This document shows positions 52,612 to 60,298 of a stretch of DNA of 64,000 nt, piece after piece. Location of the stretch: NCBI GenBank assembly GCA_947629705.1, contig CANREN010000006.1, positions 25,300-89,299 of the forward strand, written 5' to 3'. The first letter of the stretch is position 1; each line of letters starts with the position of its first letter. The notes beneath the pieces are model-generated. The model ran no database searches. It saw only the letters and a program-made list of their open reading frames with translations, and was not told where the DNA came from. Source of the stretch: an uncultured Alistipes sp. GTDB taxonomy: Bacteria > Bacteroidota > Bacteroidia > Bacteroidales > Rikenellaceae. The translations under genes were made by a program, and so were the position numbers.

Positions 52612-52843
52612 TTTTCGAAAAACCGACGGAACAAAGCGATTTTACGATGCTCCTGCTTCGACAACGCTTACCGGCCCTCATCGGCCCCGGCTGCCGCCGG
52701 TTCAAGGCGAGCCTGCCGCCCGGTGCGGAGGGGAGGGGCTCGGGCGATCGAATCGCGCCGAACCGCCGATTCCGTCCGGCAGCAGCTTCGGGCGATGAAA
52801 CGCCGGAGCCGCAACAAACAGTTGCAATCGGTGAAATAATTCG
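52612..52843 (+). other. G+C-rich stretch between two plus-strand promoters
   Basis: About 230 bp with open frames but none with recognisable sequence or a clear start. One frame starts with TTG at 52609 and ends at 52839 in MKRRSRNKQLQSVK, a basic tail. It could be a long 5' leader of the glycosyltransferase mRNA or a small transcript of its own. I see no intrinsic terminator in it. Confidence 0.35.
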
Positions 52844-52851
52844 TATCTTTG
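52844..52851 (+). promoter_or_regulatory. Promoter of the glycosyltransferase gene, related to the tandem modules
   Basis: TATCTTTG followed by GGCTTCGCCGAAAATA, the same first 13 bp as the modules at 33 and 39.6 kb, then a different hairpin GCCGAAA/TTTCGGC. The ATG lies 48 nt downstream at 52900. Confidence 0.62.
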
Positions 52852-52899
52852 GCTTCGCCGAAAATAGTGCGTTTCGGCAAAAAACATTCGAACGGCTTT

Positions 52900-53640
52900 A
52901 TGCACACACTGGTAATCATTCCGACCTACAACGAGCGGGAAAACATCGTCGCCATGATCGACAAGGTGCTCTCGACAGACGCATCGTTCGATCTGCTCAT
53001 CATCGACGACGGATCGCCCGACGGCACGGCCGACCTCGTCCGCGAACGGCAGAAAACGGCCCCCGAGAGGCTTCATCTGCTGGAACGCGCCGGCAAACAG
53101 GGGCTCGGCACGGCCTATCTGACGGGGTTCCGCTGGGGGCTCGAACACGGCTACGACTCCCTCTGCGAAATGGACTGCGACTTCTCGCACGACCCGGACG
53201 ATCTGCCGCGGCTGCACGAGGCCATCGCCGAGGGCTGCGACGTGGCGATCGGTTCGCGCTACGTCCAGGGCGTGAATGTGGTCAACTGGCCCATGTCGCG
53301 GCTGCTGCTCTCCTACTTCGCCTCGAAATACGTGCGGATCATCACCGGAATGCCCCTGCACGATGCGACGGCCGGATTCGTCTGCTACTCGCGGCGGGCA
53401 TTGGAGACGATCGACCTGGATGCCGTCCGGATGAAGGGCTACGGGTTCCAGATCGAAATGAAATATTCGGCATGGCGTCTGGGATTGAAACTCCGCGAAG
53501 TGTCGATCATCTTCACCGAACGCCGCGAAGGCTGTTCGAAAATGACGGGCGGCATTTTCGGCGAAGCGTTTTTCGGCGTATTGGCCCTCCCTTTCCGCAA
53601 AATCCGCGCGCGCAGGAAAAACGACGATCCGAACAATTAA
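52900..53640 (+). CDS. Polyprenol-phosphate mannosyltransferase-like glycosyltransferase (GT2)
   Basis: 246 residues from ATG at 52900. An upstream ATG at 52849 lies in promoter DNA. The DPM1/GT2 motifs are VIIPTYNERENI, LLIIDDGSPDGTADLV, GKQGLGTAYLTGFRWGLE, the metal-binding MDCDFSHDPDDLPRL, and IGSRYVQGVNVVNWP. MKGYGFQIEMKYSAWRLGL follows. There is no C-terminal membrane domain, so this is the soluble dolichol-phosphate-mannose-synthase type that transfers a hexose from a nucleotide sugar to a polyprenyl phosphate for envelope glycans. Confidence 0.92.
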   Translation: MHTLVIIPTYNERENIVAMIDKVLSTDASFDLLIIDDGSPDGTADLVRERQKTAPERLHLLERAGKQGLGTAYLTGFRWGLEHGYDSLCEMDCDFSHDPDDLPRLHEAIAEGCDVAIGSRYVQGVNVVNWPMSRLLLSYFASKYVRIITGMPLHDATAGFVCYSRRALETIDLDAVRMKGYGFQIEMKYSAWRLGLKLREVSIIFTERREGCSKMTGGIFGEAFFGVLALPFRKIRARRKNDDPNN

Positions 53641-53670
53641 TGCGCACTTCGCGACAACACGAGGACAACG

Positions 53671-53707
53671 ATTCCGGAGGGTGGAACCTTCCGGAATTTC
53701 ATTTTTT
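53671..53707 (+). terminator. Terminator of the glycosyltransferase gene
   Basis: ATTCCGGA pairs with TCCGGAAT, extended inwards by GGGT/ACCT-type pairs, then TTTCATTTTTT. Confidence 0.72.
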
Positions 53708-53720
53708 CACTTAATATACC

Positions 53721-53728
53721 TATCTTTG
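53721..53728 (+). promoter_or_regulatory. Promoter of the ABC exporter gene
   Basis: TATCTTTG, 35 nt before the ATG at 53764. Confidence 0.62.
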
Positions 53729-53763
53729 GACATTTTTATGGACGTTTTTATACTACTTCCGGC

Positions 53764-55596
53764 ATGTTCAAGACCTATCTGCGACTGTTAAGTTTCGCCC
53801 ACCCCATCAGCCGATACACCGTACCCTATTCCATCTATTCGCTGCTCTACGCGATTTTCAACGCACTCACGTTCGGGATGATCATCCCGATCCTCAATAC
53901 GATGTTCGAAGAGGGCCTCGTCCCGCAGCCCGTCGAAACCCTGCCGCCGATGACAATGGACATGCAATACGTTTCGACGCTCTTCAACTACGTCTATTTC
54001 CGACTCTTCGAAACCTACGATCAACAACGGTACCTCATCATGCTGGCCGGTGTAACGATCTGCTTCAGCCTGTCGAGCAACCTGTTCCGCTATTTAGGCT
54101 CGTGGACGGCCGAAACCATGCGCACACGCACCCTCCAACGGATGCGCGACAAAATGTTTTCGCGCGTCGTGGAGATGCACGTGGGCTATTTCAGCGACCA
54201 GTGCAAGGGCGACATTATTTCGAAAATCACGTCGGACGTCAACGTCGTGCAGTTCTGCATCACCAACACGCTGCAGGTGGCTTTCCGCGAGCCGTCCCTG
54301 ATCATCGGCTATTTAGTCATGATGTTTTCCATATCGTGGCAGCTTTCGATTTTTTCGATTCTGTTCCTGCCCGTCGTGGCGCTGCTCATCGGCAGCATCG
54401 TGAAACGCCTGCGCCATCCGGCCCGCACAAGCCAGAAACGTCTGGGCGAAATGGTCGCAACGCTCGAAGAATCGCTGTCGGGCATCAAGGTCATCAAAAG
54501 CTACAACGCCGCCCGATACATTAAGCAGAAATACTACGATATCAACGCCGATCTCTCCCGACTGACCCTTTCGATGGCCCGCCGGCAGCAGCTGGCTTCG
54601 CCGATGAGCGAATTTCTCGGCATCACGGCCGTGGGCGTCGTGCTGGTGTTCGGCGGCTCGCTCGTCATGAACGGTTCGCTCGACGCGAGCGCATTCCTCG
54701 CATTCATCGCCATATTCTCGCAGATCACCCGTCCGGTGCGTACCTTCATCGACCAGTTCGCGAATATCAATCAAGGCATCGCCGCCGGCGAGCGCATCTT
54801 CACGATCGTCGACGCGCAGAGCGAAATCCAGGACAAACCCGATGCGATCGAGCTGACCGGTCTGAAAGACAAAATCGAGTTCCGCGACGTCCACTTCTCC
54901 TACGACGGCTCGCGCGAGGTCATCGACGGCATCTCGTTCGAGATCAAACGCGGGCAGACCGTCGCATTGGTCGGGCCTTCGGGCGGCGGCAAATCGACGT
55001 TGAGCGAGCTGCTGCCCCGTTTCTACGATCCGACGGCCGGCGATATTCTCATCGACGGCATTTCGCTGCGCGACTACAAACAGGAAAGCCTGCGCGCCCA
55101 CATGAGCGTCGTTTCGCAGGACACGGTGCTGTTCAACGACACCATCGCAGCGAATATCGCGATGGGCAAACCGGGCGCAACGTCCGAAGAGATTGCGGCA
55201 GCGGCCCGCATCGCCAACGCCGACACCTTCATCCACGAATGCCCTGACGGTTATGCGACCGGCATCGGCGACCACGGTTCGAAGCTCTCGGGCGGACAGC
55301 GCCAGCGGCTCTCCATCGCACGGGCCGTGCTGAAAAACCCCGAAATTCTGATTCTTGACGAAGCGACCTCGGCCCTCGATACGGAGAGCGAAAAACTCGT
55401 ACAGGATGCACTCAACAAGCTGTTGGCGGGCAACCGCACGTCGGTGGTCATCGCCCACCGGCTGTCGACCATCTACAACGCCGACCGAATCATCGTCATC
55501 GACCACGGCAGGATCGCCGAACAGGGCACGCACGCCGAATTGCTGGCGAAAAACGGCATCTATGCGAAACTGATCGAAATGCAATCCTTCGACTGA
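53764..55596 (+). CDS. ABC transporter, fused membrane and ATPase domains (MsbA-like)
   Basis: 610 residues in the half-transporter exporter layout. Six membrane helices span about residues 18-325, with an extended first periplasmic loop (EEGLVPQPVETLPPMTMDMQ). The ATPase has Walker A VGPSGGGKST (about 403-412), Q-loop SVVSQDTVLFNDT, signature LSGGQRQRLSIARA (about 509) and Walker B ILILDEATSALD. It works as a homodimer. Lipid or lipid A-core flipping is the best guess from family and from nearby envelope genes, but substrate choice is not visible. Confidence 0.92.
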   Translation: MFKTYLRLLSFAHPISRYTVPYSIYSLLYAIFNALTFGMIIPILNTMFEEGLVPQPVETLPPMTMDMQYVSTLFNYVYFRLFETYDQQRYLIMLAGVTICFSLSSNLFRYLGSWTAETMRTRTLQRMRDKMFSRVVEMHVGYFSDQCKGDIISKITSDVNVVQFCITNTLQVAFREPSLIIGYLVMMFSISWQLSIFSILFLPVVALLIGSIVKRLRHPARTSQKRLGEMVATLEESLSGIKVIKSYNAARYIKQKYYDINADLSRLTLSMARRQQLASPMSEFLGITAVGVVLVFGGSLVMNGSLDASAFLAFIAIFSQITRPVRTFIDQFANINQGIAAGERIFTIVDAQSEIQDKPDAIELTGLKDKIEFRDVHFSYDGSREVIDGISFEIKRGQTVALVGPSGGGKSTLSELLPRFYDPTAGDILIDGISLRDYKQESLRAHMSVVSQDTVLFNDTIAANIAMGKPGATSEEIAAAARIANADTFIHECPDGYATGIGDHGSKLSGGQRQRLSIARAVLKNPEILILDEATSALDTESEKLVQDALNKLLAGNRTSVVIAHRLSTIYNADRIIVIDHGRIAEQGTHAELLAKNGIYAKLIEMQSFD

Positions 55597-55605
55597 CGAC
55601 ACCCC

Positions 55606-56178
55606 ATGACCGAACGCGAAAAAATGACCCGGGGCGAATGGTTCGACCCGAAAGACGAAGAGCTGGCCGCCGCCCGATTGCGGGCCACGCAACTGATGCA
55701 CCGATTCAACATCGGACACGACGACCACGGCCCGGCCTACCGGCGGACGATGATCGAATTGTGTCCGGACTGCCGAGGATTCATCCGTGCGCCGTTCTAT
55801 TGCGACTACGGATTCAATATCCATATCGGCCGCGGGGCGTTCGTCAATTTCGACTGCGTATTTTTGGATCTCGCGCCCATCCGCATCGGCGACCGCACGC
55901 TGCTGGGGCCGAAAGTGCAGCTGCTCACGGCCCATCATCCGTTCGACGCCGAAGAACGGGCCACCGGAAGAGAGGCCGGACGGCCGATCGTCATCGGAGC
56001 GGACTGCTGGTTGGGCGGAGGGGTCATCGTCTGCCCGGGCGTTACCATCGGAGACCGATCGGTCATCGGTGCGGGCGCAGTCGTTACGCGCGACATTCCG
56101 TCCGACACGGTCGCCGCAGGCAATCCGGCCCGTGTCATTCGGAAATTGCGATCCGCGAGCGACAGCGGCCGGATCTGA
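55606..56178 (+). CDS. Sugar O-acetyltransferase (LacA/Maa-like)
   Basis: 190 residues. An N-terminal helical cap with the family motif MTRGEWFDPKDEELAAARLRA is followed by left-handed beta-helix hexapeptide repeats (FNIHIGRGAFVNFDCVFLD, IRIGDRTLLGPKVQLLTAHHPFD with the catalytic His, IVIGADCWLGGGVIVCPGVTIGDRSVIGAGAVVTRDIP). It uses acetyl-CoA on a sugar hydroxyl. It starts 9 bp after the ABC exporter gene, so the two share a transcript, though joint function is only contextual. Confidence 0.92.
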   Translation: MTEREKMTRGEWFDPKDEELAAARLRATQLMHRFNIGHDDHGPAYRRTMIELCPDCRGFIRAPFYCDYGFNIHIGRGAFVNFDCVFLDLAPIRIGDRTLLGPKVQLLTAHHPFDAEERATGREAGRPIVIGADCWLGGGVIVCPGVTIGDRSVIGAGAVVTRDIPSDTVAAGNPARVIRKLRSASDSGRI

Positions 56179-56232
56179 ACATCCGCAGAAAAATGCGAAT
56201 CTGTTTTTAAGGTATATAACCGCAAAAATACT

Positions 56233-56240
56233 TATCTTTG
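56233..56240 (+). promoter_or_regulatory. ileS promoter (-7 box)
   Basis: TATCTTTG, 36 nt before the ileS ATG. There is no T-box leader. The leader is too short for one. Confidence 0.62.
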
Positions 56241-56276
56241 CATCGTTTCTTCCGCCAATAAAAAAGTTGCCGAACT

Positions 56277-59200
56277 ATGAAATTCAACGAGTACAAAGGT
56301 CTCGATCTGGCCGGACTGGCCGCAGAGATTCTCCGGAAATGGGATGCGGACGACACATTCCGCAAAAGCATCTCCACCCGCGAAGGACACCCCACGTTCG
56401 TATTCTATGAAGGCCCCCCGTCGGCCAACGGGATGCCGGGCATCCACCATGTGTTGGCCCGCACCATCAAGGACACGTTCTGCCGCTACAAGACGCAGCG
56501 CGGATTCCTCGTACACCGCAAGGCGGGCTGGGACACCCACGGCCTGCCGGTGGAATTGGGCGTCGAAAAAAAGTTGGGCATCACCAAAGAGGACATCGGC
56601 AAAAAGATCACGATCGAAGCCTACAACCGCACCTGCCGCGAGGCGGTGATGGAGTTCACGGACAGCTGGGAAGAGCTGACCCGCAAGGTGGGATACTGGG
56701 TCAACATGGACGATCCCTACATAACCTACGACAACAAATACATCGAAACGCTGTGGTGGCTGCTGAAGCAGCTTTATGACAAAGGGCTGCTCTACAAAGG
56801 CTACACCATCCAGCCCTACTCGCCGGCGGCCGGCACAGGTCTCTCGACCCACGAGCTGAACCAGCCCGGGTGCTACCGCGATGTGAAAGATACGACCTGC
56901 ACGGCCCAATTCCGCATCATCCGCAACGCCGAGAGCGAAAAGCTTTTCGACGGAGTGGAGGGAGCCCTCTATTTTTTAGCGTGGACGACCACGCCGTGGA
57001 CTTTGCCGTCGAACACGGCATTAGCCGTGGGCCCGTCGATCGAATACGTCAAGATCAAATGCCGCAATCCCTATACGGACGCGGCTCAAACCGTCATCAT
57101 GGCGCGCGAGCTCGTGCCGGCCTACTTCACCAAGAAAACGGAGGGCGCCTGGGAGCTGACGGGCGAAAGCTGGAAGGGTTCGGAACTGGCCGGCATCCGT
57201 TACGAGCAGCTGATCCCGTGGGTCAAGCCGATGGCGGAGTACGGCGACGCGTTCCGGGTCATCACGGGCGACTACGTTACGACTTCCGACGGTACGGGCA
57301 TCGTCCACATCGCCCCGACGTTCGGTGCGGACGACGACCGCGTGGCGAAAGCGGCCGGTATCGCGCCGCTCTTTCTGGTCGACAAGGCGGGCAAGACGCA
57401 GCCGATGGTCGACCGGCAGGGCAAATTCTTCCTGCTCGACGAGCTCGACCCCGAGTTCGTCAAGCGGTGCGTCGATACCGAAAAATACGGGGAATATGCG
57501 GGCCGATACGTCAAGAATGCCTACGACGAACGTTTGACCGATGCCGATGCGACGCTCGACATCGACCTGTCGGTGATGCTCAAGGCAGCCGGCCTGGCCT
57601 TCAAAATCGAGAAGCACACCCACTCCTATCCCCACTGCTGGCGCACGGACAAACCGGTGCTCTACTATCCGCTGGATTCGTGGTTCATCCGCACGACGGC
57701 CCTTCGCGACCGGCTCATCGAGCTGAACAAGACCATCCGCTGGCGTCCGGAGTCGACCGGCTCGGGCCGGTTCGGCAAGTGGCTCGAAGGGTTGGTCGAC
57801 TGGAATCTTTCGCGTTCGCGCTTCTGGGGCACCCCGCTGCCGATCTGGGCGACGGAAGACCGCAGCGAACTGAAGTGCATCGGTTCCATCGAGGAGCTGA
57901 TCTCCGAAATCGAACGCTCGGTAGCGGCGGGATTCATGAAAGAGAATCCCTACAAAGACTTCTGCGTCGGCGACATGTCGGAAGCGAACTATTCGACCGA
58001 TCGCATCGACCTGCACCGGCCCTACGTCGACCAGATCGTACTCGTCTCGTCGAAGGGCGAAGCGATGCACCGCGAACCCGATCTGATCGACGTCTGGTTC
58101 GATTCGGGAGCCATGCCCTATGCACAGATCCACTATCCGTTCGAAAACAAGGAGGCATTGGACAGCCGGAAGGTCTATCCCGCCGACTTCATCAACGAAG
58201 GGGTCGACCAAACCCGCGGCTGGTTCTTCACGCTGCACACCATCGCGACGATGCTGTTCGACAGCGTGGCATTCAAGAACGTGATTTCGACCGGTTTGGT
58301 ACTCGACAAAAACGGCAACAAGATGTCGAAGCGATTGGGCAACGCCGTCGATCCGTTCAAGGTGCTGACGGACTACGGGCCCGACGCCACGCGCTGGTAC
58401 ATGCTCACCAACTCGCAGCCCTGGGACAATCTGAAATTCGACACCGACGGCGTGGACGAGGTGCGCCGCAAGTTCTTCGGGACGCTCTACAACACCTATT
58501 CGTTCTTCGCGCTCTACGCCAACGTCGACGGATTCACGGGCCGCGAAGCGGAGGTCCCGATGGAGCGGCGGCCGGAAATCGACCGCTGGATTCTCTCGCT
58601 GCTCAACACGTTGGTGAAAGAGGTCATCGACTCGCTCGAAAATTACGACCCGACCCCTGCCGCACGGGCCATCCAGGATTTCGTATGCGAAAACCTGTCG
58701 AACTGGTACGTCCGCCTCAACCGCAAACGCTTCTGGGGCGGCGGTCTCACGGAAGACAAGCTGGCCGCTTATCAGACGCTCTATACCTGTTTGGAAACGG
58801 TATCGCTGCTTGCAGCACCGTTCGCACCGTTCATCTGCGACCGCATTTTCACGGATTTGAATGCCGTGAGCGGACGCCGCACGGAGTGTTCGGTACACCT
58901 GGCCGACTACCCCGCAGCCGACGAAAGCCGGATCGACGCCCGTTTGGAGGAGCGTATGCAGCTGGCCCAGCAACTTTCGTCGATGGTGCTGGCGCTGCGC
59001 CGCAAGGTATCCATCAAGGTGCGCCAGCCGCTGACGAAGATCATCGTTCCGGTACTCGACGCCTCGATGGCCGAACGCCTCGCGGCCGTGCAGAATCTGA
59101 TTCTGAACGAAGTGAACGTCAAACAATTGGAGCTGATCGAAGACACGACGGGAATCATCACCAAACACATCAAGCCCAACTTCAAGACGCTCGGCCCCCG

Positions 59201-59687
59201 CTGCGGCAAATACATGAAGCAGATCGCGGCGATGACGGCGGAGTTCACACAGGAACGCATCGCGCAGATCGAACAGTCGGAACAGACGGAACTCGAGATC
59301 GACGGCCAACGGATCCTCGTAACGCCGGGCGATTTCGAAATCACGTCGGAAGATATGCCCGGATGGCTCGTGGCGACGGAAGGCAAGCTGACCGTGGCGC
59401 TGGATATCACGGTAACGGACGAGCTCCGGGCCGAGGGCGTGGCACGCGAGTTGATAAACCGCATCCAAAACATCCGCAAAGAGGCGGCTTTCGCCGTAAC
59501 GGACAAGATCGAAGTCGAAATCGAACAGAAACCGCTGGTCGCAGCGGCGCTGGCGCACTGCGCCGACTACATCGCGTCGCAAACGCTCGCCGTAACGGTG
59601 CAAGGCGCCGAAACGCCTGCGGGTGCGATCGTCGCGGATTCGGAGATCGACGACGAACCGATTCGGATCGGCGTTACGCGGGTATAA
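56277..59687 (+). CDS. ileS: Isoleucine--tRNA ligase
   Basis: A class I synthetase of 1136 residues, the longer (eukaryote-like, often mupirocin-tolerant) form. The HIGH-region is PPSANGMPGIHHVLARTIKD (about 44-63), then HRKAGWDTHGLPVE. The editing domain carries WTTTPWTLPSNTALAVG and GTGIVHIAPTFGADD, and the KMSKS loop is NKMSKRLGN (about 681). The anticodon domain and a C-terminal DUF5915-like region (ITSEDMPGWLVATEGKLTVALD) follow. The subtype call is from length and motif style. Confidence 0.97.
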   Translation: MKFNEYKGLDLAGLAAEILRKWDADDTFRKSISTREGHPTFVFYEGPPSANGMPGIHHVLARTIKDTFCRYKTQRGFLVHRKAGWDTHGLPVELGVEKKLGITKEDIGKKITIEAYNRTCREAVMEFTDSWEELTRKVGYWVNMDDPYITYDNKYIETLWWLLKQLYDKGLLYKGYTIQPYSPAAGTGLSTHELNQPGCYRDVKDTTCTAQFRIIRNAESEKLFDGVEGALYFLAWTTTPWTLPSNTALAVGPSIEYVKIKCRNPYTDAAQTVIMARELVPAYFTKKTEGAWELTGESWKGSELAGIRYEQLIPWVKPMAEYGDAFRVITGDYVTTSDGTGIVHIAPTFGADDDRVAKAAGIAPLFLVDKAGKTQPMVDRQGKFFLLDELDPEFVKRCVDTEKYGEYAGRYVKNAYDERLTDADATLDIDLSVMLKAAGLAFKIEKHTHSYPHCWRTDKPVLYYPLDSWFIRTTALRDRLIELNKTIRWRPESTGSGRFGKWLEGLVDWNLSRSRFWGTPLPIWATEDRSELKCIGSIEELISEIERSVAAGFMKENPYKDFCVGDMSEANYSTDRIDLHRPYVDQIVLVSSKGEAMHREPDLIDVWFDSGAMPYAQIHYPFENKEALDSRKVYPADFINEGVDQTRGWFFTLHTIATMLFDSVAFKNVISTGLVLDKNGNKMSKRLGNAVDPFKVLTDYGPDATRWYMLTNSQPWDNLKFDTDGVDEVRRKFFGTLYNTYSFFALYANVDGFTGREAEVPMERRPEIDRWILSLLNTLVKEVIDSLENYDPTPAARAIQDFVCENLSNWYVRLNRKRFWGGGLTEDKLAAYQTLYTCLETVSLLAAPFAPFICDRIFTDLNAVSGRRTECSVHLADYPAADESRIDARLEERMQLAQQLSSMVLALRRKVSIKVRQPLTKIIVPVLDASMAERLAAVQNLILNEVNVKQLELIEDTTGIITKHIKPNFKTLGPRCGKYMKQIAAMTAEFTQERIAQIEQSEQTELEIDGQRILVTPGDFEITSEDMPGWLVATEGKLTVALDITVTDELRAEGVARELINRIQNIRKEAAFAVTDKIEVEIEQKPLVAAALAHCADYIASQTLAVTVQGAETPAGAIVADSEIDDEPIRIGVTRV

Positions 59688-59708
59688 TTCCGGATTGCAC
59701 GAATTATA

Positions 59709-59740
59709 TTTGGCGGTTTCGGAAATAATAGCTACTTTTA
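59709..59740 (+). promoter_or_regulatory. Promoter of the DksA-like gene
   Basis: -33 TTTG (59709-59712), 20 bp spacer, -7 TACTTTTA (59733-59740, one mismatch to TAnnTTTG). Confidence 0.5.
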
Positions 59741-59767
59741 CGTTTGAACCTAAAAACGGACAAACCT

Positions 59768-60148
59768 ATGGCAGAGGAAAAGACCCGATACAGCGACGAA
59801 GAGCTCGAAGAGTTCAAACAACTCATATTGAAGAAGTTGGAATCCGCCCGTGCGGACTATGAGCTGCTGCGCGCCGCCATCACCCATACGGGAGACAACG
59901 ACACTGAAGATACGTCGCCCACCTACAAAGTGCTCGAGGAAGGCGCTTCCACGCTCTCGAAAGAGGAGAACGGACGATTGGCGACACATCAGATGAAATT
60001 CATCCGCAATTTGGAGATGGCGCTCGTGCGGATCGAAAACAAGACCTACGGCATCTGCAAGACCACGGGCAAACTGATTCCGAAAGAGCGGCTGATGAAG
60101 GTTCCGCACGCCACCGAGTGCATCGAAGCCAAGGAACAGCGCAGATAA
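59768..60148 (+). CDS. TraR/DksA-family protein with a degenerate zinc finger
   Basis: 126 residues from ATG at 59768. A coiled-coil N-terminal half (EELEEFKQLILKKLESARADYELLRAAI) is followed by the conserved DxxD-type turn (TGDNDTEDTSP) and a DksA-like C-terminus RIENKTYGICKTTGKLIPKERL and VPHATECIEAKEQ. The four-Cys finger is reduced: CxxC has become CKTT, and the second pair CIEA, so only two cysteines remain and zinc binding is doubtful. DksA homologues bind RNA polymerase through the secondary channel. Single gene ending before a strong terminator. Confidence 0.85.
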   Translation: MAEEKTRYSDEELEEFKQLILKKLESARADYELLRAAITHTGDNDTEDTSPTYKVLEEGASTLSKEENGRLATHQMKFIRNLEMALVRIENKTYGICKTTGKLIPKERLMKVPHATECIEAKEQRR

Positions 60149-60243
60149 GGCGACGGCAAGCAGACAGGGGGGCAAGCAGAAGCAGGAAGGAAGCAGGCTG
60201 CAAGCGAGGCTGCAAAGACGATCCTGCCGTTCCCTAACCATCG

Positions 60244-60271
60244 GGAGAAGCCAATCGGCTTCTCCTTTTTT
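60244..60271 (+). terminator. Terminator of the DksA-like gene
   Basis: GGAGAAGCC-AATC-GGCTTCTCC followed by TTTTTT. Confidence 0.88.
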
Positions 60272-60285
60272 GCAAAAAAATGCGT

Positions 60286-60293
60286 TATCTTTG
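60286..60293 (+). promoter_or_regulatory. Promoter of the Omp85-like gene
   Basis: TATCTTTG. The GTG start at 60299 is only 5 bp further on, so the mRNA would be leaderless. Confidence 0.6.
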
Positions 60294-60298
60294 GAACT

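Noticed and set aside
56870..59728. Long second frame (952 codons) and an 860-codon antisense frame over ileS
   Set aside because: Both lie wholly within ileS, whose frame carries every synthetase motif.
60150..60230. Purine-rich run with repeated GCAAGCAG and AGGCTGCAA after the DksA-like gene
   Set aside because: The copies are few, imperfect and unevenly spaced. It looks like low-complexity 3' flank rather than a CRISPR or iteron array.
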